A DNA stretch of 64,000 nt from Rhizobiales bacterium Ga0077525 (GCA_001464835.1 LNDS01000007.1:1-64000), one strand, 5' to 3'; counted from the first letter of the stretch, positions 1-8,737 are shown. Notes: generated from the letters alone by a model not told the origin. Numbers and translations are program-made.

Positions 1-98
1 AACGTCGGCACTCGACGATCGGATATATGAGCCCTGTGGAGTTCGAGCGGAAGGCCGGATTAGCTTAAGCGGGTGTCAACCGAACCGGGTGCAGGCCA
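1..98 (+). mobile_element. Right end of an IS3-family insertion sequence (truncated by window edge)
   Basis: The first 68 bases encode the C-terminus of an IS3-type OrfB transposase. After its stop comes a sequence ending ...CCGGGTGCAGGCCA at about 98. Read inward from there it starts TGGCCTGCACCCGG, which has the TG start and the GC-rich character of IS3/IS51-group terminal inverted repeats. The exact outer base is estimated. The left end and any target duplication lie outside the window. Confidence 0.7.
3..68 (+). CDS. IS3-family transposase OrfB, C-terminal fragment
   Basis: Only the last 21 codons are in view. They read RRHSTIGYMSPVEFERKAGL plus a final Ala and TAA at 66-68. The pattern (R)RHSxxGYxSPxxFE is the usual end of the DDE integrase-type transposase of IS3-family elements, which is normally made by programmed frameshifting between OrfA and OrfB. 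I cannot tell whether the upstream part is intact. The stop lies about 30 bases inside the presumed terminal inverted repeat, as is normal for these elements. Confidence 0.75.
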   Translation, partial: RRHSTIGYMSPVEFERKAGLA

Positions 99-181
99 AT
101 CGTGGCAATTGCCGGCTCGCGAAAGACCACGTAAACTCAGTCCTGTAACGCGCATCATTTCCATCTAGAAGGATAGGACCC

Positions 182-778
182 GTGCCGATACGTCATATTG
201 CGACCGTGGCTGCGATCGCAGCCTTGCTCGGTTCTTTCGGTCTCGCGCAAGCCCAGTCCGACGATGAGAGGATGGTGATGCTGCGCGGCGGCGCGTCCAA
301 GAACGGCGTCTACAATATCTTCGGCCTGGACGGCACCGGCCTCGGCCGCACCACCGTGAGCTATCCAAGCAAATATGCGCCGGGCACCATCGTCGTCGAT
401 ACGAAGGCGCGGCGGCTCTATCTCATTGAAGGCAACGGCTCGGCGCTGCGCTACGGCATCGGCGTGGGCCGGTCAGGCTTCCAGTGGAAGGGTACGCATA
501 AGATCACGGCGAAAAAAGTGAACCCGTCCTGGACGCCGCCGCCAGAGATGATCGCCCGGCAACCGGATGTGCCGCGGCACATGAAAGGCGGCGACCCGGA
601 AAATCCGCTCGGCACGCACGCGATGTATCTCGGCAGCACGCTCTACCGGATTCACGGCTCGCCCGATGCGGACTCGGTCGGCGAAGCGGAATCGTCTGGG
701 TGTTTCCGGATGAGGAACACCGACGTGGCCGATCTTTATGAGCGGGTCCCTGTCGGCACGACCGTCGTGGTGAAGTGA
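182..778 (+). CDS. Secreted L,D-transpeptidase (YkuD/ErfK family)
   Basis: A 198-residue protein starting at GTG 182, supported by an AAGGATAG ribosome site at about 169-176. Residues 1-25 are a cleavable signal peptide ending AQAQ, so the protein acts in the periplasm. The YkuD domain covers about residues 68-198 and carries the catalytic signature: His158 in IHGS and Cys174 in SSGCFRM, with Arg176. Enzymes of this family make 3-3 peptidoglycan cross-links or attach outer-membrane proteins such as Braun-type lipoproteins. Which of these applies cannot be told from sequence. The gene stands alone, immediately downstream of the IS3 end, so its native promoter may have been altered by the insertion. 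Confidence 0.88.
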   Translation: MPIRHIATVAAIAALLGSFGLAQAQSDDERMVMLRGGASKNGVYNIFGLDGTGLGRTTVSYPSKYAPGTIVVDTKARRLYLIEGNGSALRYGIGVGRSGFQWKGTHKITAKKVNPSWTPPPEMIARQPDVPRHMKGGDPENPLGTHAMYLGSTLYRIHGSPDADSVGEAESSGCFRMRNTDVADLYERVPVGTTVVVK

Positions 779-831
779 GAGGCCGCTAAATCGTTCGGCA
801 TCGCAATGCCTCAACTGCGCCAACCTCCAGC

Positions 832-1038
832 TTAAGCTTCAATCAACTCAAGCCGCTGCTCCATCCGCTCTATGCGGCCGTCGATGCGGTCCACGCGGCT
901 GGACAGGTTGGCGTACTGATTTTCCAGGATGCCAAGCCGGCCTTTGACCTCGCGCATATCCTCGCGCAGCCCATCCACCGCACCGCGGATGTGGCGCAAA
1001 TGCTCCAGAACGAGGCTTTCGGCTTCGGTCATGGGCAT
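832..1038 (-). CDS. Small coiled-coil protein, 68 aa
   Basis: A short soluble protein whose whole length is a charged amphipathic helix. Leucines and isoleucines recur in heptad spacing (LGILENQYANLSSRVDRI, then RMEQRLELIEA), which predicts a coiled coil. There are no signal peptide, cysteines or catalytic motifs. Small proteins of this shape are common and unannotated in Hyphomicrobiales. It ends about 50 bases from the convergent L,D-transpeptidase gene and lies 17 bases downstream of the ettA stop on the same strand, so it may be read from the ettA transcript. Function unknown. Confidence 0.6.
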   Translation of the reverse strand: MPMTEAESLVLEHLRHIRGAVDGLREDMREVKGRLGILENQYANLSSRVDRIDGRIERMEQRLELIEA

Positions 1039-1055
1039 ATTATAGCACGGGTCTT

Positions 1056-2711
1056 CTAGCGTGAAAACTTCTTATACTTCAGCCGATGCGGAATGATGCT
1101 GTCCTGCCCCAGCCTTCGCATCTTGTCCTTCTCGTAATCCTGGAAGTTGCCCTCGAACCATTCGACATGGCTGTCGCCTTCGAAGGCCAGGATATGCGTG
1201 GCGATGCGGTCGAGGAACCAGCGGTCATGGCTGATGATCACGGCGCAGCCGGCGAAATCCTCCAGCGCCTCTTCCAGTGCGCGCAAGGTATCGACGTCGA
1301 GGTCGTTGGTCGGTTCGTCGAGCAGCAGCAGGTTGGCGCCGGCGCGCAGCATCTTCGCGAGATGCACGCGGTTGCGCTCGCCGCCTGACAGCGTGCCGAC
1401 CTTCTTCTGCTGGTCGGCGCCCTTGAAGTTGAACAGCGACACATAAGCGCGCGAGTTCACCTCCTTCTTGCCGACCATGATGAGGTCGTTGCCTTCCGAG
1501 ATTTCTTCCCAGATCGTCTTCTTCGGATCGAGCGTGTCGCGCGACTGGTCGACATAACCCATCTGCACCGACTCGCCGATCTTGATGGTGCCGGCGTCGG
1601 GCTTGTCCTGGCCGGTGATCATGCGGAACAGAGTGGTTTTGCCGGCGCCGTTCGGACCGATGACGCCGACGATGCCGCCGGGCGGCAGCTTGAAGGTCAA
1701 GTTCTCGATCAGGAGATTGTCGCCGAAGCCTTTGCTCATGGCTTCAAAGTCGACGACGTTCTGGCCCAGACGCTCGGCGACCGGAATGGTGATCTGCGCC
1801 ACGGTGTTGGTCTTGGCGTTGGCGATTTTGAGCAGTTCGTCATAGCGCTCGTAGCGCGCCTTGGACTTGGCCTGACGTGCCTTGGGCGACGACGAAATCC
1901 ACTCGCTCTCGCGCTGCAAGGTGCGCTGACGCGATTCGTCCTCGCGCGCTTCCTGCTCGAGCCGCTTTTGCTTCTGCTTGAGCCACGATGTGTAATTGCC
2001 CTCGTAGGGAATGCCGCGGCCGTGGTCGAGTTCGAGAATCCAGCCGGTGACATTGTCGAGGAAGTAGCGGTCATGGGTGACGATCAGGATCGCGCCCGGA
2101 TAATTGCGCAAATGGCCTTCCAGCCAGTTGACGCTCTCCGCATCGAGATGGTTGGTCGGCTCGTCGAGCAGCAGGAGATCGGGCTGGTCGAGCAGCAGCT
2201 TGCACAAAGCGACGCGGCGCTTTTCGCCGCCTGACAATTTGGAAATATCGGCATCGTCCGGCGGGCAGCGCAGCGCGTCCATCGCCAGATCGACCTGGCT
2301 GTCGAGGTCCCAGAGGTTCTTGGCGTCGATCTCGTCCTGGAGCTTCGCCATCTCGTCGGCAGTCTCATCCGAGTAGTTGACGGCCAGTTCGTTGTAACGG
2401 TCGAGGATCGCCTTCTTGGCGGCGACGCCTTCCATGACGTTGTCGCGGACCGACTTGGTCTCGTCGAGCTTGGGTTCCTGTTCCAGGTAACCGACGCGGG
2501 CGCCCTCGGCGACGAAGCCTTCGCCGACATATTCGGTATCCAGGCCCGCCATGATGCGCAGCAGGGTCGACTTGCCGGAACCGTTGACGCCGAGGACGCC
2601 GATCTTGGCGTCCGGGTAGAATGACAGATGGACGTTATCCAGAACCTTCTTGCCGGCCGGATAGGTCTTCGACAGACCGCGCATGTGGTAGATGAATTGA
2701 CGACCGTTCAT
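1056..2711 (-). CDS. ettA: EttA, energy-dependent translational throttle (ABC-F ATPase)
   Basis: A 551-residue ABC-F protein with two ATP-binding cassettes and no membrane domain. Walker A motifs are GVNGSGKST and GPNGAGKTT; signatures are [16 protein letters not shown] and [15 protein letters not shown]; Walker B/Glu motifs are [12 protein letters not shown] and [12 protein letters not shown]. The linker between cassettes holds the charged P-site tRNA-interaction region typical of EttA. EttA binds the ribosomal E site and gates entry into elongation according to the ATP/ADP ratio. I chose ATG 2711 ([17 protein letters not shown]), which gives the family length of about 555. An open frame extends upstream to 2819 but its residues look non-homologous. 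Confidence 0.93.
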   Translation of the reverse strand: MNGRQFIYHMRGLSKTYPAGKKVLDNVHLSFYPDAKIGVLGVNGSGKSTLLRIMAGLDTEYVGEGFVAEGARVGYLEQEPKLDETKSVRDNVMEGVAAKKAILDRYNELAVNYSDETADEMAKLQDEIDAKNLWDLDSQVDLAMDALRCPPDDADISKLSGGEKRRVALCKLLLDQPDLLLLDEPTNHLDAESVNWLEGHLRNYPGAILIVTHDRYFLDNVTGWILELDHGRGIPYEGNYTSWLKQKQKRLEQEAREDESRQRTLQRESEWISSSPKARQAKSKARYERYDELLKIANAKTNTVAQITIPVAERLGQNVVDFEAMSKGFGDNLLIENLTFKLPPGGIVGVIGPNGAGKTTLFRMITGQDKPDAGTIKIGESVQMGYVDQSRDTLDPKKTIWEEISEGNDLIMVGKKEVNSRAYVSLFNFKGADQQKKVGTLSGGERNRVHLAKMLRAGANLLLLDEPTNDLDVDTLRALEEALEDFAGCAVIISHDRWFLDRIATHILAFEGDSHVEWFEGNFQDYEKDKMRRLGQDSIIPHRLKYKKFSR

Positions 2712-3014
2712 TGCCTGAAAACCCCTGAGATTCCGGCCCAAACCCGCCCTGTCGTGAAAAACACGAGGCCGTGCGGCGTGTCGGGAAATGCGTGGCTGAT
2801 GTAGCGATCCGGAACCCAAAGGGCAAGCGGAGCCGGGCGTCTGCGCGCAACGGTAAAACTCTGGAAACTCTGTCTTTTGATATTAATCCGTCTCATCCCC
2901 TTCACCAACGCCGCTTTAAGACTTGGCGCGCATGCTTGTGCATGAACCAGGCCGCCCAGAAAGGCGACCAAGGGGAAGCGGGCCAACGTTGCCCGCCAGC
3001 ATTCAGGGTGCGTC
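2712..3014. other. Non-coding stretch upstream of ettA
   Basis: About 300 bases between the divergent ettA start and the next small open frame. It contains a short hairpin CGTG-AAAAA-CACG near 2752-2766 and an AT-richer patch (TTTTGATATTAAT) near 2876-2888 that may hold promoter elements. I see no convincing gene, repeat or RNA in it. Confidence 0.4.
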
Positions 3015-3236
3015 ATGTCGAGAACCATCGCCGTCGCAAGTTCCGCAGAAAGCGTGCAGGGCAATTTGTTGAGCCGCTCGTTCGCGGGCATAGGCCAAGG
3101 CCTGGCCGCCTTCTGCCGGGAACTGACGCGCGACGCCGTCAGCCCCTATCGCCCGGAAAAGCACTATATGCGCGGGCCCGGCCCGGCCTGGCAGGCCAAA
3201 TACGGCACCTCGCGCGCCGGCCACGCCGCCGACTGA
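3015..3236 (+). CDS. Small hypothetical protein, 73 aa
   Basis: An open frame with a plausible ribosome site (AGGG six bases before ATG 3015) and a hydrophilic, Gly/Ala/Arg-rich product. The C-terminal part (EKHYMRGPGPAWQAKYGTSR) looks more protein-like than a random high-GC frame. There are no known motifs, signal peptide or membrane segment. The stop is about 80 bases before the next gene on the same strand. I do not recognise the family and cannot exclude a chance open frame. Confidence 0.4.
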   Translation: MSRTIAVASSAESVQGNLLSRSFAGIGQGLAAFCRELTRDAVSPYRPEKHYMRGPGPAWQAKYGTSRAGHAAD

Positions 3237-3318
3237 CACCCCCTTCCCTTTCGTCGCTTCGCCTTTAAGGTGGCGCCGCCCGGCAACGACCGGACGCAGC
3301 GACAAGGGTTCTGACCAC

Positions 3319-4242
3319 ATGCTCAAGGCCGCCATTCTCGACGACTATCAGGGCGTCGCCACGCGCCTCGCCGACTGGTCGGCGATCGCCAAGGACGTCG
3401 AGATCAAGGTCTTCGACAAACCCTTCGCCAGCCAGGCGGAAGCGGTTCAGGCGCTGCAAGGTTTCGCCATCGTGGCCGGCATGCGCGAGCGCACGCCCTT
3501 CCCGCGCGCGGTCATCGAGGCGCTGCCCGACTTGAAGCTCCTGATCACCACTGGCGCCAAGAACAATTCATTCGACGTCAAGGCGGCGGCCGAGCGCGGC
3601 GTCACGGTCTGCGGCACCGGCTCAGCCGGCAACCCGACCGTCGGCATCGTCTTCGGCCTGATGCTGGAACTGACGCGCCATATCGGTTTCGAGAATGCGC
3701 GCATGAAAGCCGGTGAGCCGTGGCAGACCACCATCGGGCTCGACCTGGAAGGCCTGACGCTCGGCATTGTCGGCCTCGGCAAGCTCGGCCAGCGTGTGGC
3801 AACCATCGGCAAGGCCTTCGGCATGAAGGTCATCGCCTGGAGTCAGAACCTGACGCCGGAGAAGGCAAAAGAGGCCGGCGTCGGCTATGCCAGCCGCGAG
3901 GACCTGTTCGCCCAGGCGGATTTCGTTTCGATCCATTATCAGTTGAGCGACCGCTCGCGCGGGCTGATTACCGCGGCCGATCTCGGCCGCATGAAGAAAA
4001 CCGCTTATCTGATCAATACCGCGCGCGCGCCGATCGTCGACCAGGCGGCGTTGCTGAAGGCGCTTCAGGAAAAGAAAATCGGCGGCGCCGTCGACCATCC
4101 TTATCGCAAACTCGACAACGTCGTGCTGACGCCGCATCTCGGTTACGTCAGCGAGCAGAATTACCGCCAGTATTTCCCGGACATCGTCGAGTGCATTCGC
4201 GCGTTTCTTGATGGAAAGCCGGTGCGGGTAATTGCGCCGTGA
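3319..4242 (+). CDS. D-2-hydroxyacid dehydrogenase family protein lacking the catalytic-Glu segment
   Basis: A 307-residue NAD-dependent dehydrogenase of the D-isomer-specific 2-hydroxyacid family. The Rossmann motif is GLGKLG at 152-157, the substrate/cofactor Arg is in NTARAP (Arg236), and the catalytic His is in LTPHLGYVS (His273). Between them the usual segment LDVxxxEPLPxxHP is missing: the chain passes directly from KKIGGA to VDHPYRKLDN. Arg to His is 37 residues here against 52 in SerA by my recollection of its numbering. The lost segment carries the Glu that pairs with the catalytic His. The reading frame is otherwise intact, so the gene is expressed in full but is probably catalytically impaired or altered. 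It could also be an assembly or sequencing deletion. Confidence 0.85.
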   Translation: MLKAAILDDYQGVATRLADWSAIAKDVEIKVFDKPFASQAEAVQALQGFAIVAGMRERTPFPRAVIEALPDLKLLITTGAKNNSFDVKAAAERGVTVCGTGSAGNPTVGIVFGLMLELTRHIGFENARMKAGEPWQTTIGLDLEGLTLGIVGLGKLGQRVATIGKAFGMKVIAWSQNLTPEKAKEAGVGYASREDLFAQADFVSIHYQLSDRSRGLITAADLGRMKKTAYLINTARAPIVDQAALLKALQEKKIGGAVDHPYRKLDNVVLTPHLGYVSEQNYRQYFPDIVECIRAFLDGKPVRVIAP

Positions 4243-4282
4243 GGCGGGTTCTGACGTTTCCGTTGCAGCCAAATTGAACCGC

Positions 4283-4308
4283 AGTTGGCCGAAATCTCGG
4301 CCAACTTT
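4283..4308 (+). terminator. Rho-independent terminator after the dehydrogenase gene
   Basis: Perfect 10-bp stem AGTTGGCCGA / TCGGCCAACT with an AATC loop, followed by a short T run, 40 bases after the stop at 4242. Confidence 0.7.
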
Positions 4309-4432
4309 GACCAGCAATGTCGCCATTAGGATTAAGGCATCATTTCACTGTGCAATGTCGCGTATCGGACTCAGAGATTCGCAACCAAGCGATCACATTA
4401 TCGTCGGTCAAGTCAGATCGGGGGAGTGTCGC

Positions 4433-5647
4433 ATGGAGCAAACAGGGCATCACGAATCGTCTGACGCCGCCGCCACGTTCGGACGCCGCAAGGTAGCATC
4501 GCGGGCCTGCGTCGCCGACGGCAAGCCACACATCCGGGATTTCCTGCTCGAAGCGCTCGAGGACCTGGATTTCATCTGCAGCGAGTGCGAGCACGCGGGA
4601 TCGATCGCCGGGCTGCTGGCCGACAATCCGCCGGACCTCTTCATCATCGGCCTGTCCGGCGGCGGCATTGCTGCCAACGCGATGCTGGAGACGCTGCATC
4701 GGCTTCGCTACACCGGCAATGTGTTGATATTTGGCGCCGATGGGTCGCCGATGACGCTTGCGTTGTTGCGCGTCGGCGAGGAGCTCGGTCTCGGCATGCT
4801 GCCTCTGCTGTCAACGCCATTCAACGATCGCGAGTTGCGGCTGCGCACGGCGGCCATAAGGCAGAACGATCTGCCGCCAAACCCGCCGGTCGATGTGGCC
4901 GAAGCGCTGCACGCCGGCTGGCTCGACCTCTGGTATCAGCCGAAGATCGATCTACGATCGCTGTCCTTGTGCGGCGCTGAGGCGCTGGTTCGCCTGCGGC
5001 ACCCGACCTGGGGAATCGTGCCGCCGGCGTGTTTCTTGCCCGATCCCAACGATCCGAGTTTCGGCAAACTGTCGGAGTTCGTCATCGCGCGGGCGGCGAA
5101 CGACTGGCGCTACTTTCGCGATGCCTATGGCCCCGTCGAACTGGCGATCAACCTGCCGGTCGCGTTTTTGCGGGACCCGGCTTCGCTCGATACCCTGATG
5201 AAGAATATTCCGCGGCATCCGGCATTCGAGGGCTTGATCGTCGAGATCAACGCTACGGAGATGGTTCGCGACGTCCAGGCGGCCAAGGCCATCGCGCGGC
5301 GGCTTCAACTGTTGAACATTGCCGTTTCGCTCGACGACGTTGGCGAAGAATGGCCTTTGCTGATGAACATGGCGGAATTTCCGTTCGCCGAAATCAAAAT
5401 CGACCGGCAGTTCGTCAATGGCTGTGCCGACGATCGGCTGAAGCAATGGAATTGCCGCCGCATCCTCGAACTCGCCGATGGCTTCGGCGTACGGACAATT
5501 GCCGAAGGTGTCGAAACGCGCGCCGACTTTGTCATGACGCGCGAACTCGGCTTCGAGCAGATCCAGGGCTTTTTCTTTGCCAAGCCGATGGAGGCGCGCA
5601 AATTCGCCCGCCGAATCCTCGGCCGTCACATCGAACTGCCGAAATGA
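4433..5647 (+). CDS. EAL-domain cyclic-di-GMP phosphodiesterase with degenerate receiver domain
   Basis: A 404-residue protein starting at ATG 4433, preceded by GGGGGAG. Residues of about 25-150 look like a response-regulator fold, but the place of the phospho-acceptor Asp reads FIIGLSGGG, so it is probably not phosphorylated. The C-terminal half is an EAL domain with the main catalytic and metal-binding positions present: E-A-L (GAEALVRLRHP), Asn in LAINLPV, Glu in IVEIN, Asp-Asp in SLDDVGEEW, Lys in EIKIDRQF, Glu in IAEGVET, and Gln in IQGFFFAKP. It should hydrolyse c-di-GMP in the cytoplasm. The canonical DDFGTG loop is altered to DDVGEEW, so activity is likely but not certain. It ends 6 bases from the convergent amidohydrolase gene. 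Confidence 0.85.
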   Translation: MEQTGHHESSDAAATFGRRKVASRACVADGKPHIRDFLLEALEDLDFICSECEHAGSIAGLLADNPPDLFIIGLSGGGIAANAMLETLHRLRYTGNVLIFGADGSPMTLALLRVGEELGLGMLPLLSTPFNDRELRLRTAAIRQNDLPPNPPVDVAEALHAGWLDLWYQPKIDLRSLSLCGAEALVRLRHPTWGIVPPACFLPDPNDPSFGKLSEFVIARAANDWRYFRDAYGPVELAINLPVAFLRDPASLDTLMKNIPRHPAFEGLIVEINATEMVRDVQAAKAIARRLQLLNIAVSLDDVGEEWPLLMNMAEFPFAEIKIDRQFVNGCADDRLKQWNCRRILELADGFGVRTIAEGVETRADFVMTRELGFEQIQGFFFAKPMEARKFARRILGRHIELPK

Positions 5648-5653
5648 CCACGT

Positions 5654-6604
5654 TTAGAGTCCCAGCAGCTTCGCCGCGTTATTGTAACCGACATCGGCGC
5701 GCAGGCTTTCCTCGATCTGAACCGTGTCAAGGAAATGCCCGGCCTCGGCCATGTCCTCGAACGGATAATCGGCGCCGAACATCACCCGGTCGCGGCCGAG
5801 CGCATCGAGCGAGCACTTCAGCGGTTCGGCCGACAGCATGCCGGAAATCGTCACCCAGATATTGTCGCGGATGTATTGCGACGGCGGCTTGTTCAGCGAC
5901 AGGCCCTGAAACTTGGCGCGGCTGTCGAAGCGCCACAGCAAATACGGCAGCGTCTCGCCGAGATGACCGAGCGCCAGCCGCGCTTTGGGAAAGCGGTCGA
6001 ACAATCCGCCAACCACCATGCGCAAAGCATGCGAGCCGGTCTCGACGCCCCAGCCCCACATCGGCCGCGCCAGCGCGTCATAGCCATCGAGCACCGACAA
6101 AGGCGTCACCGGATCGGCCGGATGCAGATAGATCAGCGCGCCGAGCGCTTCGGCGCGTTCCCAAAACGGCGACAAAGACGGGTGATCGAGATACAGGCCA
6201 TGGGTGTGGCCGTTGATCATGGCGCCGCAGAATTTCAGGTCGCGCATGCAGCGCTCGAGCTCGTCGGCGGCGGCCTTCGGATCCTGTACCGCGATATGGG
6301 CGAAACCCGCATAGCGGTCCGGCCGCTTCTGGATTTCCCCAGCGAGGAAGTCGTTGGCCTCGCGGGCCTTGCGGGTCGCCACCGCGGCATCGCGCTCGGC
6401 CTGGACGCCGGGGCCGGCGACCGACAGCACGGCGCGGGCGATGCCGGATTTATCCATCGCTTCAAGGCGAACATCGCCGAAATCGTTGAGCCGCTCGAAC
6501 AATCTGGCGGTCAGCGCCGGCGGCACCGTGGTCATGGTCGGCCGCCAGTAATCGATCATGCCCGGCGTCAGGATGTGCTCTTCGAGGGCTATTTTCTGGA
6601 CCAT
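5654..6604 (-). CDS. Amidohydrolase-family decarboxylase (ACMSD / gamma-resorcylate decarboxylase-like)
   Basis: A 316-residue amidohydrolase_2 protein. The N-terminus MVQKIALEEH carries the ExH metal-binding motif of the non-oxidative decarboxylase branch (2,3- and 2,6-dihydroxybenzoate decarboxylases, ACMSD). Further metal-ligand positions are His in IYLHPADP, His in LGHLGE and Asp in FGADYPFED. Start ATG 6604 is supported by GGGGAAG; a longer open frame upstream lacks homology-like sequence. The gene is divergent from an IclR regulator, which probably controls it. In this family the usual reaction removes CO2 from a hydroxylated aromatic or muconate-type acid, but the substrate here is unknown and hydrolase members exist. 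Confidence 0.8.
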   Translation of the reverse strand: MVQKIALEEHILTPGMIDYWRPTMTTVPPALTARLFERLNDFGDVRLEAMDKSGIARAVLSVAGPGVQAERDAAVATRKAREANDFLAGEIQKRPDRYAGFAHIAVQDPKAAADELERCMRDLKFCGAMINGHTHGLYLDHPSLSPFWERAEALGALIYLHPADPVTPLSVLDGYDALARPMWGWGVETGSHALRMVVGGLFDRFPKARLALGHLGETLPYLLWRFDSRAKFQGLSLNKPPSQYIRDNIWVTISGMLSAEPLKCSLDALGRDRVMFGADYPFEDMAEAGHFLDTVQIEESLRADVGYNNAAKLLGL

Positions 6605-6722
6605 GGTCTTCCCCGACGATTTCCCTTTTATCTGTATCGTATATTGGGCTAAAGTAACCCACGATGCAAGGCGGCGCCTACCGCCCGGCGTCCGGGTAGC
6701 AACAGCAAAGGTTTGCGTCACG

Positions 6723-7493
6723 ATGGATCGCCACGTCGCCAACGACAAAAGCCAGGTCCAGGTGATCGCGCGCGCCGCCGCCATCCTGCGCGCGCTCGAA
6801 GACGAAAATTCCGGATTGAGCCTCGGCCAGATCGCGCAGCGCGTGAACCTCGCGCGCTCGACCGTGCAGCGCATCGTCGCCGCGCTGGAAACCGAAAAGC
6901 TGTTGATCGCGGCGACGCCGAACGGCCGCGTCCGCCTCGGCCCCACCATCATGCGCCTCGCCGCCTCGGTGCGCAGCGATTTCATCTCGATGGCGCGCCC
7001 GCTGCTCGAACGGCTGTCGGCCGAGCTGGAAGAGACCGTCGATCTCTCGACGGTGAAGAAGGATCATCTGGTGTTCATCGACCAGGTGATCGGCTCGCAT
7101 CGCCTGCGCACGGTGTCCGCGGTCGGCGAAACCTTCCCGCTGCATTGCACCGCCAACGGCAAGGCCTATCTGGCGCAGCTCTCCGACACCGCGGTCGCGG
7201 CGCTGATCGGCGATACCTATGCAGCGCGCACGCCAAAGACCTTGACCACGCTCGACGCGCTGCTCACCGAGTTGAAAACCATCCGTAAGGCCGGCGTCGC
7301 GTTCGACCGCGAGGAACACACGCTCGGCATTTGCGCCGCCGGCGTCGCTTTGCAGGACCCGCTCGGCAACTCGGTCGCCATCTCCGTACCGGTGCCGACC
7401 CATCGATTTCAAAGCCGGCAGACCTTGATTGCCGAGAAACTTCTGGCCACCAAGCGCGAACTGGAAATCCGGATGAAATCCACCACCGGCTGA
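6723..7493 (+). CDS. IclR-family transcriptional regulator
   Basis: A 256-residue regulator. An N-terminal winged helix-turn-helix (LGQIAQRVNLARSTVQRIV, about residues 38-60) is followed by the IclR effector domain with typical motifs (LHCTANGKAYLAQL, FDREEHTLGICAAGVAL, ISVPVPTHRF). I chose ATG 6723 because the helix-turn-helix then begins at the usual distance from the start; the frame is open further upstream. It is divergent from the decarboxylase gene and 36 bases upstream of the cyclase gene on the same strand. It therefore probably senses a pathway intermediate and controls one or both directions. Confidence 0.9.
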   Translation: MDRHVANDKSQVQVIARAAAILRALEDENSGLSLGQIAQRVNLARSTVQRIVAALETEKLLIAATPNGRVRLGPTIMRLAASVRSDFISMARPLLERLSAELEETVDLSTVKKDHLVFIDQVIGSHRLRTVSAVGETFPLHCTANGKAYLAQLSDTAVAALIGDTYAARTPKTLTTLDALLTELKTIRKAGVAFDREEHTLGICAAGVALQDPLGNSVAISVPVPTHRFQSRQTLIAEKLLATKRELEIRMKSTTG

Positions 7494-7529
7494 CAGCCGC
7501 TAAGCCAATATACAAAAAGGGAGGAAGCC

Positions 7530-8369
7530 ATGAAAAAAATTCGCGGCATCGCATTCGAAGAAAACCTGAAAAACAGCATGGGGCTGGAATTCGTCAATTT
7601 GTCCCACCGCTTTGGCTATCAGTCGCCGAACTGGCCGTATTTCGAAGACGTCAAGATCGAACGCATCCACTACATGGCGAAGTCCGGCGTGCTGTCGCAG
7701 CGCATCACCACGTCGATGCACAATACGACGCATATCGACGCGCCGGCGCACGTCATCCAGGGCACGCCCTTCATCGACGAAGTGCCGCTGCCGCACTTCT
7801 TCGGCTCCGGCATCGTCGTCTCGATCCCGAAGAAGAAATGGGAAATGATCACCTATGACGACCTCGAAAAGGCGGCCGGCAAGATCGTGCGGCCGCGCGA
7901 CGTCGTCATCGTCAATACCGGCTGGCACCACCAGTACGAGGACTCGGAAGACTATTTTTGCAAATGTCCTGGTTTCGTGCCGTCGGCCGGCAAATGGTTC
8001 GTCGAGAAGAAAGTCAAGGTTGTCGGCCACGACACGCAGGCCAACGATCATCCGCTCGCCACCGCCATCGGCCCGCACCGCAATGGTCCGCTGCACCCGC
8101 ATCTCCAGAAGGAATATTTCGAGTGGTCGGGCGGCCGCGACTGGAAGGACGATTTCCCGGAATGGGAGCCGGTGCACCGCATCCTGTTCTCGAACGGCAT
8201 CATGGGCATCGAGAATGTCGGCGGCGATCTCGACAAGGTGACCGGCAAGCGCGTGACCTTCGCTTACTTCCCGTGGAACTGGGATCGCGGCGACGGCTGC
8301 ATCGTGCGGCTGGTCGCCATCACCGACCCGACCGGCAAGTACCGCATCGAGAAGGGGAGCAAGTTCTAA
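7530..8369 (+). CDS. Cyclase family protein (kynurenine formamidase-like fold, PF04199)
   Basis: A 279-residue soluble protein preceded by a strong AGGGAGGAAG ribosome site. The signature MHNTTHIDAPAHV corresponds to the HxGTHxDxPxH metal-binding motif of the cyclase / arylformamidase family. The Gly before Thr is Asn-Thr here, a mild variation. Family members are metal-dependent hydrolases acting on formamides, lactones or isatin-like rings, and the name cyclase is historical. It opens a run with cupin (1-base overlap), SDR and hydroxyacyl-CoA dehydrogenase genes, consistent with a hydrolytic ring-opening or amide-cleaving step in that pathway. Confidence 0.82.
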   Translation: MKKIRGIAFEENLKNSMGLEFVNLSHRFGYQSPNWPYFEDVKIERIHYMAKSGVLSQRITTSMHNTTHIDAPAHVIQGTPFIDEVPLPHFFGSGIVVSIPKKKWEMITYDDLEKAAGKIVRPRDVVIVNTGWHHQYEDSEDYFCKCPGFVPSAGKWFVEKKVKVVGHDTQANDHPLATAIGPHRNGPLHPHLQKEYFEWSGGRDWKDDFPEWEPVHRILFSNGIMGIENVGGDLDKVTGKRVTFAYFPWNWDRGDGCIVRLVAITDPTGKYRIEKGSKF

Positions 8370-8725
8370 TGCACGTCAAACGCTTCAAGGACGCCAAGCC
8401 TTACGACGCGCCCAATCATCGCGGCTATCATTCGCTGCGGCTGTTCGGCGCCGAAGCCGGCGGCACCAAGGGTATCGTCTTCGGCTACTCGCATTTCCTG
8501 CCCGGCGGCGGCGCCGGTCCCGACGCCTCGCCGCCGGAAAAGGTTTACTTCGTGTTGTCCGGCGAACTGACCGTTATCGTCGATGGCAAGGAAACCGTGC
8601 TCAAGGCGAACGACAGCTGCGTCATCGAGCCGAACGAGACGCGCGAAATCATCAATCGCGGCAACGAAGTTTGTTCGATCGTCGTCGCGGTGGCGATGCC
8701 GCCGGCGGCGGAAATAAACACTTAA
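8369..8725 (+). CDS. Small cupin-domain protein
   Basis: A 118-residue single-domain cupin. The conserved barrel includes the motif region FLPGGGAGPDASPPEKVYFV, then GELTVIVDGKE and IEPNETREIINRG. The first cupin motif normally carries two His and a Glu as metal ligands. Here the His positions are replaced (PDASPPEK), so metal binding is doubtful and the domain may be a small-molecule sensor or non-catalytic isomerase. ATG overlaps the cyclase stop TAA by one base, indicating coupled translation. Role unknown. Confidence 0.8.
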   Translation: MHVKRFKDAKPYDAPNHRGYHSLRLFGAEAGGTKGIVFGYSHFLPGGGAGPDASPPEKVYFVLSGELTVIVDGKETVLKANDSCVIEPNETREIINRGNEVCSIVVAVAMPPAAEINT

Positions 8726-8737
8726 CAACAACACCGT

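Noticed and set aside
2712-2819. N-terminal extension of EttA to 2819
   Set aside because: The 36 extra residues are Arg-rich and not EttA-like; ATG 2711 gives the family length and start motif.
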